NCBI GenBank assembly: GCA_965203255.1
Contig: OZ241882.1
Span: forward strand, 5,084,001-5,148,000
Direction: 5' to 3'
Source of the DNA: JAPOUP01 sp965203255
GTDB lineage: Bacteria > Pseudomonadota > Alphaproteobacteria > Rhodobacterales > Rhodobacteraceae
Length of the DNA: 64,000 nucleotides
Shown here: positions 16,332 through 25,469 of the stretch, in pieces
Layout of the letters: the number at the start of each line of letters is the position of its first letter
Numbering within the stretch: position 1 is the first letter of the stretch
The notes under the pieces: generated by a model
The model's input: the letters and a program-made list of their open reading frames with translations, nothing else
What the model was told of the DNA's origin: nothing
Database searches by the model: none
Position numbers and translations under genes: made by a program

Positions 16332-17733
16332 CCCCACTTCCATTCCGAAGTGCAACACCGGCCATCTGCGCAGGGAGGGCGGAGCCCGAGCTGCGCAGAT
16401 GGCCGGAAGGCGGGGTTTGCGGCTCTCCGGGAACGGCGGATCCGGCCCCGGAACGGCTGCAGTCCCGTCCGGAAGGAGAATATCCGGGCTTTCAGGGCAG
16501 CGCAAGGCCGCCGCCGGGGCAGGTCGCGTCCGTCCGGGCGCAGGGAGGGCGCAGCCCGACCGGAGCCCGGACGGACGCGACGGCTTGATCCGTTCCACCC
16601 CCTCCCGGCGCGGCCATCCGCGCTGTCGGGAGGCGGGCCGGCGGTGTCAGGGAGGGCGGGCCCGGCGGAACACCTCGGCGGGGGTCCGGTAGCCGAGCAC
16701 CCTGCGCGGACGCGCGTTCAGGCGGTCCTGCACCCCCTTCACCTCATCGTCGCCGACCGCCCGGAGGTCCGTCCCCTTCGGCAGGTACTGCCGCACCAGC
16801 CCGTTGGTGTGCTCGTTCAGGCCCCTCTCCCAGGAGTGGTAGGGGGTCGCGAAGTAGAAGGAGGCCTTCAGCGCCTCCGCCACGCCGGCGTGGCCCGCGA
16901 ACTCCTTTCCGTTGTCCGCCGTGATCGTGTGGACAGGCGCGGCGGACGACCGGAGCATCGCCAGCATCGCCGCGGAGACCTCCGCCGAGGTCCGCCGGTC
17001 AACCCTCTGTAAATACGTGTATTTCGACGCACGGTCCACAAGCGAGACCACCGCCCCGCTGTGGCCCTTCCCGATGATCGTGTCCGCCTCCCAGTCACCG
17101 ACACGCTCCTTCCTCTCCACCTCCTCCGGCCTCTCCGAGATGTCCACCCGGCCCGGGATGTGGCCACGGCCCGAGTGCCGCCCGCCACGCCAGTTGGGCT
17201 TCTTCCCGCGGCGGCGCAGCAGCAGGAACAGCTCCCCGCCCGCCTTCCGGTCGGCCTTCAGGCGCTCGTATATCCACTGGCGGCCCACCGCCCAGCCACC
17301 CTCCAGCCGCAGCCGTCCCGCGACCTGCTCCGGGCTCCAGCCCTCCGCCAGGCACCCCTCCACATGCGCCCAGCGCTCCGCAGTCATCTTCCTCGGAACC
17401 GAGGAGGCGGCGCTGCGGCGGGCCTCCGCCATCCCCTGCGCCTCGCCGGGGCTGTAGCCCGAATCACCGCCGTTCCGGCGCAGCTCCCGCCAGACCGACG
17501 AACGGTCACGGCCCAGACGGGCCGCGATGTCCCCGTAGGAGAGCCCGCTTTCCTTCAGTGCGCCGATCTGGCATCTTTCCCCATGGGTCAGGTGGCGGAA
17601 GCCCTCGGGCATGGCAGTCTCCTCTCTTCTCAACAAGGGGACTGTCGCCGCTTCCTGGCCGATCCGCAACATCATGCGGCAGGAAAACCGCCCAACACCG
17701 CCACTGGTGTTGCACTTCGGACTGGAATGGGGC
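16332..17733 (-). mobile_element. IS30-family element, copy 1
   Basis: This 1402-bp element has 27-bp imperfect terminal inverted repeats sharing GAAGTGCAACAC at their inner ends. It is flanked by CAG target duplications at 16329-16331 and 17734-17736. It contains one transposase gene on the minus strand. About 290 bp between the transposase stop and the left end hold two strong hairpins: arms GGCCATCTGCGCAG near 16362 and 16413, and arms GTCGCGTCCGTCCGGGC near 16525 and 16567. It interrupts the metallopeptidase gene. Confidence 0.9.
16647..17612 (-). CDS. IS30-family transposase, copy 1
   Basis: This 321-residue transposase has an N-terminal helix-turn-helix (HLTHGERCQIGALKESGLSY, then IAARLGRDRSSVWRELRRN), a DWEADTIIG motif carrying the first catalytic Asp near residue 160, ADNGKEFAGH with the second Asp, and HSWERGLNEHTNGLVRQYLPKG with the Glu. 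These are the hallmarks of IS30 enzymes. All catalytic residues are present and the frame is open, so it may be active. I chose the ATG at 17612, where homology with copy 2 begins; an upstream in-frame Met lies in the element's end. Confidence 0.95.
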   Translation of the reverse strand: MPEGFRHLTHGERCQIGALKESGLSYGDIAARLGRDRSSVWRELRRNGGDSGYSPGEAQGMAEARRSAASSVPRKMTAERWAHVEGCLAEGWSPEQVAGRLRLEGGWAVGRQWIYERLKADRKAGGELFLLLRRRGKKPNWRGGRHSGRGHIPGRVDISERPEEVERKERVGDWEADTIIGKGHSGAVVSLVDRASKYTYLQRVDRRTSAEVSAAMLAMLRSSAAPVHTITADNGKEFAGHAGVAEALKASFYFATPYHSWERGLNEHTNGLVRQYLPKGTDLRAVGDDEVKGVQDRLNARPRRVLGYRTPAEVFRRARPP

Positions 17734-18129
17734 CAGCGTATGGAAGACGATCTGGAGTTCTCCTGGGGCGACCGAGTTCAACCTGGTGCCGGCGCGGCGG
17801 TCTTTCTGGTTGAAGACGGGGTCGCAAGAGCTTCCGTGGATGCAGTGGCACGGCCCCTTTGTTCTGCGATGGAATGGTTTCTCGGACGTCAGGAAGCAAA
17901 CTCGGCACTATGGGTAAGTGAGTTGCGGGCAAGTTGGAAGGACGCAGGGCAAGACTCCGCCGGGATTTCCGCACTGTCTTGGTATCTTGATTCCAGCCCC
18001 GTGCCGAAAGCATTGACGGAAAAACTCTTGGAGGGGCTGGAGAAACTGAAGAAACCGCTTCTACCGGCACAAGAACCATGGTTGGGAAGATTGTCGCCAG
18101 AGGTGGCCATGTTCGGAGATCTTTCTCCA

Positions 18130-19520
18130 CCCCACTTCCACTCCGAAGTGCAACACCGGCCATTCCCGCAGCGGGGGCGTAGCCCGAGCGTAGGGAATGG
18201 CCGGAAGGCGCGGTTTCCGGCCGCCCGGGCGCCGCGGATCCGGCCCCGGGACGGCTGTGGTCCCGTCTGTATGGAGTCTATCCGGGCTTTCCGGGCGGCG
18301 CAACGCCTCCGCCGGGTCGGGTCGCGTCCGTCCGGGCGCAGGGAGGGCGTAGCCCGACCGGAGCCCGGACGGACGCGACGGCGAAATCCTGTCCACCCCC
18401 TTCCTGCGCGCCGGCGGGAGGCGGTCGCGCGGCGTCAGGGAGGGCGGGCCTTGTGCAGCACCTCGGCGGGCGTCCGGTAGCCCAGCGCCCGGCGCGGACG
18501 CGCGTTCAGGCGGTCCTGCACCCGTTTCACCTCCGCGTCGGTGACCGCGCGGAGGTCCGTCCCCTTCGGCAGGTACTGCCGGACCAGCCCGTTGGTGTGC
18601 TCGTTCAGGCCACGCTCCCAGGAGTGGTAGGGGGTGGCGAAATAGAACCCGGCCCCGAGCTCCGCCGCGACGCCGGCGTGGCCCGCGAACTCCTTCCCGT
18701 TGTCCGCCGTGATCGTGTGGACGGGCGCGGCGGAAGGCCGGAGGAGATCCACCATCGCGGCGGAGACCGCGGCCGAGGTTCTCCGGTCAACCCTTTGGAG
18801 AAGCGCGTATTTCGACGCCCTGTCCACAAGGGAGACCACCGCCCCGCTGTGGCCTTTCCCGATGATCGTGTCCGCCTCCCAGTCGCCCACACGCTCCTTC
18901 CTCTCCACCTCATCCGGCCTCTCGGAGATGTCCACCCGGCCCGGGATGTGGCCACGGCCCGAGTGCCTGCCGCCACGCCAGTTCGGCTTTCTGCCGCGGC
19001 GCCGCAGCAGCAGGAACAGCCTGCCGCCCGCCTTCCGGTCGGCCCTGACGTGTTCGGATGTCCACTGGCGGCCCACCGTCCAGCCGCCCTCCAGACGCAG
19101 CCGTCCCGCGACCTGCTCCGGGCTCCAGCCCTCCGCCAGAAGCCCCTCCACGCGCGCCCACCGGTCGGGCGTCATCTTCCTCGGGTTCGAGGAAGCCGCG
19201 CCGCGGCGGGCCTCCGCCCTCCCCTGCGCCTCGCCCGGGCTGTATCCCGAATCCCCGCCGTTACGGCGCAGCTCCCGCCAGACCGACGAACGGTCACGGC
19301 CCAGACGGGCCGCGATGGCCCCGTCGGACAGCCCGCTTTCCTTCAGCGCGCCGATCTGGCATCTCTCTTCATGGGTCAGGTGGCGGTAGCCCTCGGGCAT
19401 GGCAGTCTCTCCTGTTTGGTCACAGGGACTGTCGCCGCTTCCTGGCCGATACGCAACATCATGCGGCCGGAAAACCGGTCACCACCGCCACTGGTGTTGC
19501 ACTTCAGGGTGGAATGGGGC
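18130..19520 (-). mobile_element. IS30-family element, copy 2
   Basis: This 1391-bp element is related to copy 1 and lies in the same orientation. Its 27-bp imperfect inverted repeats also share GAAGTGCAACAC, and it is flanked by CCA duplications at 18127-18129 and 19521-19523. The non-coding part next to the left end repeats the hairpin pattern of copy 1 with diverged sequence. It is the second insertion into the metallopeptidase gene, only about 390 host bases from the first. Confidence 0.9.
18435..19400 (-). CDS. IS30-family transposase, copy 2
   Basis: This transposase is also 321 residues and clearly homologous to copy 1 throughout, with the same N-terminal helix-turn-helix, DWEADTIIG, ADNGKEFAGH and HSWERGLNEHTNGLV motifs. 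Differences are scattered (for example GVAAELGAGFYFATP against GVAEALKASFYFATP), so the two elements are separate lineages of one IS type rather than a recent duplication. The frame and catalytic residues are intact. Confidence 0.95.
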   Translation of the reverse strand: MPEGYRHLTHEERCQIGALKESGLSDGAIAARLGRDRSSVWRELRRNGGDSGYSPGEAQGRAEARRGAASSNPRKMTPDRWARVEGLLAEGWSPEQVAGRLRLEGGWTVGRQWTSEHVRADRKAGGRLFLLLRRRGRKPNWRGGRHSGRGHIPGRVDISERPDEVERKERVGDWEADTIIGKGHSGAVVSLVDRASKYALLQRVDRRTSAAVSAAMVDLLRPSAAPVHTITADNGKEFAGHAGVAAELGAGFYFATPYHSWERGLNEHTNGLVRQYLPKGTDLRAVTDAEVKRVQDRLNARPRRALGYRTPAEVLHKARPP

Positions 19521-20195
19521 CCAAAAGTTTCAAGCAACGCAGCTGCGATACTGTTGACCGAATATTTCAGCGCCCGCACTAATGTCAGGGATTCGGACGA
19601 GTTGAATGATCTTATATCGGATGTCCCCGCATGGATGACTTCGTCGCCTTGGCATAACGGGTATGCATTAGCTCTCGACGTTTTGGATGACATCGATCCC
19701 GAGCCGACAGCTTCGATGACGCATATCGAACGCATTCTGGAGAAGCTCGGCGTACGGGTTAGGGAAGTCAATCTGGGTGAACAGGGGCCCCGGGGGGTTG
19801 CGCTTGCAGGCGGAGAAGTGCAAGCGACAATTCTGGTCAATCTGGATGATTTGCGAAATTCAACTCGGGGAAGGCGTTTTACTTTGGCACATGAGCTATG
19901 TCACATTCTTTTTGATCGAAGTCGTGCACGTTCACTGGCACATAGCAGCACGCCTTGGGCGTCACCCCCCGTCGAGCAGCGTGCCAATGCTTTCGCTGCC
20001 ATGTTGTTGATGCCTCCCACACGGGCGAGATTGGCGTGTCCCGGGGATTTAACAGAGCTCAGGCATGAGGTGGTAAGATTGGCGGACAAGTTGAAAGTTA
20101 GTCGAGGCGCGCTTAAGCGGCACCTTGCCAACATCGACGAGATTGGCGCCGACGAGTTGGATTTTCTCTTAGGCACTCAATCTCACGAACTATAG

Positions 20196-21403
20196 CGGGT
20201 AGCTCCGGGTTGCATGTATGGGGTTGATAGTGGCCACGCTCACCCGTTCGTTGGCTTCGAACAGGGTGTGCCGGGTCTGATCGCATGCCATGTCACCTCA
20301 GAAACAAAAATGACAACACTTCATTATTTCTCGCTGGCCACAGCTCCAATTCAGGCTTCCAACGCACCGGGCAGGATACTTGCCGATGCCACCGCATTTT
20401 TCTACTCCCACTGCCATTCCGAAGTGCAAGGGTGTGTCCGGATTTTCCACCGAATCGCGAATCGGGCCTCGAACGATGATTCGCTGGCTTTCTTGATGTC
20501 CCCAACGGCGCGACTGTGGCGGCATTGCTTCGGACCCGCCGGCAACAGGGACAATCGAGGCAGGAAGACATCAGATGACAGACAGGCGGAACGAAGGCAC
20601 GGATATTTCCCGATGCCGGGACGCGGGCGCCGTAGAGGCGTTGCTGAGGCTGGGTCCGGAGGCGGCGGTCGCCCACCGGATGCGCTGACGCGATGCGGCG
20701 GGGCAAGGGTCCATCACGTCTGCGATGGCGCGACGGTCGAGGTCCGGGAGGTGTCCGGCGAGGAACCTGGGACGCTGCGGGCCCGCATCCAGAACTTTCG
20801 GGACCGGATGGAGCCATTGCCTGCCCTTGCCCGGGATTGCGGAGAGTCCGGAAGCGGGGATGCGCTGAATGGCGCGGCACTGGACGACGCCTCAAGGGCT
20901 TTCGGCCAGGACTTCGGCTGGGTGCTTGGGGAACTGGACGGCGCGCATCCCGATCTCGACGCGACCGGGCGCCGGCTTCGGGGCAATGCGCTGGCCAGGT
21001 CCGCCTGGATGTGCCGGGCGGTTCCTGAGGCCAGGGATGCGAAGTTGCCCGCTCCCGGCTGCCCGGCAATGACATTCGGATAGCGATTCCCGACGTTCGG
21101 ATAACATAAGGTCCCGCGCTTCGGGCGTGTGCGGGAAGCCGGGGCCTTTCCTCTGGCTGACGGGTGCGTTAGGCGGGTCGGTGCCTGGTCCACCTGCTGC
21201 GTGGCCGCTTCGACTCGCGTATGTAGCTCCTTCCGGGCCGCTCGCGCTGGATTCGGCGTGACAGCCCGGCCATGATCCGGGCGACGGATTCCCTGACCGC
21301 CCCGGACCTTTCAATGTATACTCGGAGTCCTGAATTCGCCCTTGCGGGTTGACATGATTCGCGGAACGTTCCAGATGTCCGTCAAAACGAGCAGTGAACA
21401 TCA
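20196..21403. other. 1.2 kb with one doubtful ORF and an IS30-like end
   Basis: Near 20405-20425 the bases CCATTCCGAAGTGCAAG resemble the inner part of the IS30 ends and may be a solo end. From 20577 a frame starts MTDRRNEGTDISRC and breaks at about 20690; a second frame continues VEVREVSGEEPGTLRARIQ to 21083. Together they could be a frameshifted unknown protein. The rest, including 21084-21403, shows no gene; the start region of the IS630 transposase lies at its right edge. Confidence 0.3.
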
Positions 21404-21415
21404 TTGACAGACGTC

Positions 21416-22480
21416 ATGTCCGGGGCCGGTTCCATCCTGACATCCGCGGAGCGCGATGCGCTTCTTGCGGTCATGCGCGGGCGCAAGGTTGCGGCGCTCA
21501 AGGTGCGGCGCGCGAACGCGCTCGTTGCGCTTGACGACGGGAACAGCGTCCGCCTCGTCTGCCGGATTCTCCATCTCGACCCCGACACGGTGCGCGGCTG
21601 GCTGCGGGAGTTCCGCAGGACGGGCCTCGCCTCGTTGGACCCGGCGGCGTATCCGGAACGGGAGGGCAAGCTGACCCGGGGCCAGGAGGCCTCGCTCAGG
21701 GCGATGTTCCGGGACAGCCCGCCGCGTGACACCAACGAGGTCCGGGCCGCCATCCTGCAGCGCCACGGCGTCGAATACACCCGCGGCGGCGCGATCAAGC
21801 TGATGCACAGGCTGGGATTCGAGTACATCAAGCCGAAACCGCTTCCGAGGCAGGCCGACAGGGAAGCCCAGGAAGCCTTCATCCGGCGCTACGAGCAACT
21901 GATGCGCGGGCTGCTCCCCGACGAGACGGTCGTCTTCGCCGACGCGGTCCACCCCGAATGGCAAGGCCGGCCGGCGCATGGCTGGTTCGTCCGCGAGGAC
22001 AGGCCCGCCATCAGGTCGACGACCGGCCGGCGGCGCCTGAACCTGCACGGGGCGCTGGACCTGGAGACGATGAGGCTCACGCTGGTGGAGGGCGAGAGGA
22101 TCGATGCCGGGACGAGCCTGCGGCTTCTGAGGAAGCTGGAGCGCGCCCATCCCGACAGCCGGGTGATCCATGTCTTCCTGGACAACGCCCGCTACCATCA
22201 CGCGAAGGCGCTCAAGCCGTTCCTGGAGCGGCCGGGGCGCCGCATCCGGCTGCACTTCCTGCCACCCTATGCGCCGCACCTGAACCCCATCGAGCGTTTG
22301 TGGGGCGTCATGCACCGCCACGTGACGCACAACCGCTTCCATGCGGACTTCCGCCAGTTCACCGAAGCGATCTTCGCATTCTTCAACGAAACGCTGCCCA
22401 ACGAATGGGAGGCGATCACGGAATCCGTCACCGACAACTTCCGGATCATCACCCATGACCGGCATCGGCTTGTCGGATAG
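21416..22480 (+). CDS. IS630-family transposase
   Basis: This transposase of about 354 residues belongs to the IS630/Tc1-mariner group. The N-terminal half has a helix-turn-helix (SVRLVCRILHLDPDTVRGWL) and a second winged region (VEYTRGGAIKLMHRLGF). The DDE core is visible as VVFADAVHP, VIHVFLDNARYHHAK and YAPHLNPIERLWG. All three acidic residues are present and the frame is intact. The start may be the ATG at 21416 or a TTG at 21404. I could not find convincing terminal repeats or TA duplications, so element borders are not given. Confidence 0.9.
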   Translation: MSGAGSILTSAERDALLAVMRGRKVAALKVRRANALVALDDGNSVRLVCRILHLDPDTVRGWLREFRRTGLASLDPAAYPEREGKLTRGQEASLRAMFRDSPPRDTNEVRAAILQRHGVEYTRGGAIKLMHRLGFEYIKPKPLPRQADREAQEAFIRRYEQLMRGLLPDETVVFADAVHPEWQGRPAHGWFVREDRPAIRSTTGRRRLNLHGALDLETMRLTLVEGERIDAGTSLRLLRKLERAHPDSRVIHVFLDNARYHHAKALKPFLERPGRRIRLHFLPPYAPHLNPIERLWGVMHRHVTHNRFHADFRQFTEAIFAFFNETLPNEWEAITESVTDNFRIITHDRHRLVG

Positions 22481-22570
22481 TCGCCGACACGCCGGACCCG
22501 GTGCATCCGAAGATGCGGCGGCGGACGAATCATGCCTTGGAATGCGGTCGAAGTCAGTTCACCAAGTATA

Positions 22571-22809
22571 ACACTGTTAACTCGACGCTGGCGTGGCCGT
22601 GCATGGCCAGATCATGTCCGTGGCAGCGAAGGGAACGGATATCCGTCCCGGATATTCCGCGATTCCATCGTGGACTGACGTTCCGGCGGCATGGATCCGG
22701 TGATGTGCGTGGTCCTTGCCGTGAATTCCGGACCGGTTCGACCCAGCCCGGCCGGTTCCTGTGGATTGGTCCGCCCATTTATATGAAAGGGACATCGAGT
22801 TAACAGTGT
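22571..22809. mobile_element. MITE-like element with 17-bp terminal inverted repeats
   Basis: The 239-bp segment begins with ACACTGTTAACTCGACG and ends with the reverse complement of ACACTGTTAACTCGATG, a 16-of-17 inverted match. It has no coding capacity that I recognise. A related sequence, ACACTGCTGACTCGACC, starts the leader of the DUF4338-transposase relic at about 25428, so the element may be a non-autonomous derivative of that IS family. No certain target duplication is visible. Confidence 0.65.
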
Positions 22810-22991
22810 CCAGTTGAAAGGCCCCGGACTGTCTCAGGAACAGGGGCCCGGTCTCCTTTCCGACGAGGCGCAGGCCATTCCGGAAACTGGTCCGCATGGC
22901 GGGCTGGCCGTCCTCCCCGTCGCCGCCGTTGAGGTCGCCGTCGCAGCGGTTGGGAACTGTTGCGCGAGCGCGACGAGCGTGGAGGCGGGGT

Positions 22992-23034
22992 GTAAGCGAC
23001 TAAAGCGCAACGTAGCGCATTCGCCTTGATCCGC
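22992..23034 (+). repeat. IS66-type end, inverted partner of 61220-61262
   Basis: Forty-three bases beginning GTAAGCGACTAAAGCGC are identical, in inverted orientation, to 61262-61220. The GTAAGCG start is characteristic of IS66-family termini. At 61.2 kb the repeat borders IS66 tnpA/tnpB relics; here no IS66 coding sequence follows, so it is a solo end between the MITE and the RTX gene. Confidence 0.7.
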
Positions 23035-23176
23035 CGAAGCCGCCTGACGCACACCGAAACAGGCGGCGGGGCCCTTCGCCCGGACGCGAGGCCGCCGTCG
23101 CCCCGCGGTTCCGGCCGGTGACGTAGGAAAGCCTGACCTTGCGGCGGGTCACGCGTACGATCCCCGGGTTTTCCGG

Positions 23177-25162
23177 TCAGGCAATGAAGTCGAAATCGTC
23201 CGCGGTCAGCGACGATGCCAGGAAGTCCTCGAGCACGATCGAAAAGGCGTCGGATGGACCGCTGACCACGGCGTCGTCGCCACTTTGCTTGATGTCGAGG
23301 TCGGAGAACTTTAGGCCCCCCTTGATGACGATGATGTCCTGCCCGTCCTCGAAGTAGTGGATGGTGTCGGTTTCGGACTCCCGGTCGAAGACGAACCGGT
23401 CGGCGCCTTTGCCACCGTAGAAGTCGTCGTTGCCCTTGCCGCCTTCAAGGGTGTCGTCACTGTCACCGCCGTGGAGCTCGTCGTCGCCGTCGCCGCCGTA
23501 TAGGGTATTGGCGCCTCGTTCGCCGTAGAGGTGGTCGTTACCTTTGCCGCCCTCAAGGGTGTCGTTGCCCCGGCCGCCGGCCAACGTGTCGTCGCCGTCA
23601 CCGCCCTTAAGGGTGTCGTCGCCGTCGCCCCCCATGAGGATGTCGTTGCCCTTGCCGCCTTCAAGGGTGTCGTTGCCCTTGCCGCCCCAGAGTTTGTCAT
23701 CGCCGTCGCCGCCATAGAGGGTGTCGTTACCTGCGACTACCTCACTCCGGGCATTCCCAACTCCATCGCCGTAGAGAGTGTCGTTGCCGTTGCCGCCCCA
23801 GAGTTTGTCGTTGCCGCCGCCGCCGTCGAGGATGTCGTCGCCGTCGCCGCCCTCAAGGGTGTCGTCGCCTCCGACGATACGGCGGCCAATCGTGAGCTCG
23901 GCGTTCTCTTCGCCGGAGAACCTGCCCCACTGATCGCCGTCGCCGTAGAGTTTGTCGTTTCCGTCGCCGCCCTCAAGGGTGTCGTCGCCTTTGCCGCCGT
24001 AGAGGCGGTCGTGGTGGTCACCGCCCTTGAGGGTATCGTCGCCAGCATAGCCAGCGAGAGAGTCGTTTCCGTCACGGCCCTCCAAGGTGTCGTCGCCCTT
24101 GCCGCCGTCGAGGATGTCATCGCTGTCGCTGCCCCTCAGAGTGACGCCTTTGGGCTTCGGCGTGTTCGTGGTTCCGCCGCCGCCGGAGCCGGAGGGCAGT
24201 TCGAAGTCGTCCGCGCCGAGCGAGTCCGCCGACACGCCCGACAGCCGGATGGTGTCGCCGTCGCCGTAGCGGATGACAGCGTCGTCGCCGTCCCGCTCGA
24301 TGGCCAGCGACGCGAACCCGCCGGACACCCCGTCGATGCGGACCGTGTCCCCCTTCCGGAAGTCGGCGATGGTGTCGTGGCCGTCCCCCGCCACGAACGC
24401 GAAGGTGTCCGTGCCCCGGCCGCCCCTCAGCGTGTCGTCGCCGGCGCCTCCGTTCAGCATGTCGTCGCCGTTGCCGCCCCTCAGCGTGTCGTCGCCCGCG
24501 CCGCCGTTCAGCGTGTCGTCGCCACCGCGGCCCTTCAGGGTGTCGTCGCCAGCGCCCCCGCTCAGCGTGTCGTCGCCCCTGGTGCCCTTCAGCGTGAGGC
24601 CCCCGGCCTTCTGTACCGCGGAGCCGTCCCCGTCGCTGCCGCCCCCGCCGTCCGGGGTGCCGCCGTCGCCGCCCTGCGGGCCATCCCCGGCGGCGGGGAA
24701 CCGGAAGCGGTCCGCGCCCAGCGTCTCCGCCGGCACGCCCGACAGCCGGATGGTGCCGCCGCCGTAGCGGATGACGGCGTCGGCGCCGTCCTGCTCGATG
24801 ACCAGTCCCTCGAACCCGCCGGCCACGCCGGCGATCTCGATGGTGTCGCCCTCCCCGAAGTCGGTGATCCTGTCGTGCCCGTCCCCGGCCGCGAACGCGA
24901 AGGTGTCGGCGCCGAGGCCCCCATACAGGGTGTCGTCGCCCCGGCCGCCCTTCAGGGTGTCGTCGCCGCGCCCGCCGAACAGCCGGTCGGCGCCGCCGCC
25001 GCCGTCGAGCGTGTCGTCGCCGTCGCCGCCGTAGAGGGTGTCGTCGCCGGCACCGCCGTTCAGCGTGTCGTCGCCGGACCAGCCGTCCAGCGTGTCGTTG
25101 CCCGCGCCGCCCGTCAGGGTGTCGTCGCTTCCGTCGCCTGTCAGGGAGATGTCCCGCGTCAT
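23177..25162 (-). CDS. RTX (hemolysin-type calcium-binding repeat) protein without other domains
   Basis: This 661-residue, strongly acidic protein is made almost wholly of nonapeptide RTX repeats (GGxGxDxLx type), which bind calcium and fold on secretion through a type I system. There is no N-terminal signal peptide and no enzymatic domain. Three times an RTX block is followed by a roughly 70-residue unit of the form DTFAFxxGDGHDxIxDF, then VIRYGxG and IRLSGVxAxxLGADxF; the third, at the C-terminus, ends in DDFDFIA and should carry the secretion signal. I chose the ATG at 25162 because AAAGGAAA precedes it. No T1SS genes are in the window. The gene sits among IS relics, and the 5' half is visibly more GC-rich than the 3' half. 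Confidence 0.9.
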   Translation of the reverse strand: MTRDISLTGDGSDDTLTGGAGNDTLDGWSGDDTLNGGAGDDTLYGGDGDDTLDGGGGADRLFGGRGDDTLKGGRGDDTLYGGLGADTFAFAAGDGHDRITDFGEGDTIEIAGVAGGFEGLVIEQDGADAVIRYGGGTIRLSGVPAETLGADRFRFPAAGDGPQGGDGGTPDGGGGSDGDGSAVQKAGGLTLKGTRGDDTLSGGAGDDTLKGRGGDDTLNGGAGDDTLRGGNGDDMLNGGAGDDTLRGGRGTDTFAFVAGDGHDTIADFRKGDTVRIDGVSGGFASLAIERDGDDAVIRYGDGDTIRLSGVSADSLGADDFELPSGSGGGGTTNTPKPKGVTLRGSDSDDILDGGKGDDTLEGRDGNDSLAGYAGDDTLKGGDHHDRLYGGKGDDTLEGGDGNDKLYGDGDQWGRFSGEENAELTIGRRIVGGDDTLEGGDGDDILDGGGGNDKLWGGNGNDTLYGDGVGNARSEVVAGNDTLYGGDGDDKLWGGKGNDTLEGGKGNDILMGGDGDDTLKGGDGDDTLAGGRGNDTLEGGKGNDHLYGERGANTLYGGDGDDELHGGDSDDTLEGGKGNDDFYGGKGADRFVFDRESETDTIHYFEDGQDIIVIKGGLKFSDLDIKQSGDDAVVSGPSDAFSIVLEDFLASSLTADDFDFIA

Positions 25163-25469
25163 GGTGCCGTTTCCTTTCTGTCTGTCCGCCGTGTGGCTCA
25201 GGTGGGTCCAGAGCCTTCCCGGGCGTCGCGGCCGCATCTACCCACCTCCGCTCCGGAGCGCAACACCCGTGTGGCCCGTTTTTCCGCCATGCCGCGGCGG
25301 TCAGGTTCGCCCGCCATTCGCAGGTCGGCCAGCCTCGGGTCCATGACGCGGCTCCCGGGCCCGGGAATGGCGCTGGCCCCCTTCAAACGGCGGGAGCCTG
25401 GGCCGCGGCCCGGACCCTTTCATCAGGACACTGCTGACTCGACCTCTGCGGTGCCGTATCGGTGGCCGC
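25163..25469. other. RTX leader region and left border of an IS relic
   Basis: The part next to 25162 is the probable promoter and leader of the RTX gene. From about 25427 the sequence GGACACTGCTGACTCGACC resembles the terminal repeat of the MITE at 22571 and leads into the DUF4338-transposase relic that begins at 25470. Nothing else is recognisable. Confidence 0.4.

Larger units (their letters stand above)
15876..20195 (+). pseudogene. ImmA/IrrE-type metallopeptidase gene split by two IS30 elements
   Basis: The gene lies in three pieces: 15876-16331 (152 codons), 17737-18129 (131 codons) and 19524-20195 (223 codons plus stop). Removing each IS30 element with one copy of its 3-bp target duplication rejoins the frame exactly (DVFLQ to RMEDD, and GDLSP to KVSSN), giving a 506-residue protein. 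The last third has the zinc motif LAHELCHILFD (about residues 404-414) and PPVEQRANAFAAMLLMP, both typical of ImmA/IrrE endopeptidases. The first 280 residues are a Trp-rich region I cannot assign, though large ImmA/IrrE proteins with similar N-termini exist in defence islands. The gene overlaps the small gene before it. It is inactivated as it stands. Confidence 0.85.

Noticed and set aside
18453..20195. 580-codon plus-strand ORF joining IS30 sequence to the metallopeptidase end
   Set aside because: Its first 350 codons are the antisense of the IS30 transposase and its end. The real gene is the split frame that rejoins when the elements are removed.
20405..20440. A third IS30 element next to the metallopeptidase gene
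   Set aside because: Only about 17 bases resemble the IS30 inner end; no second end or transposase sequence is nearby.
23400..25150. Short periodic DNA repeats that might suggest a CRISPR array
   Set aside because: The period is 27 bases and follows the nonapeptide RTX codons; units vary and no unique spacers alternate with identical repeats.
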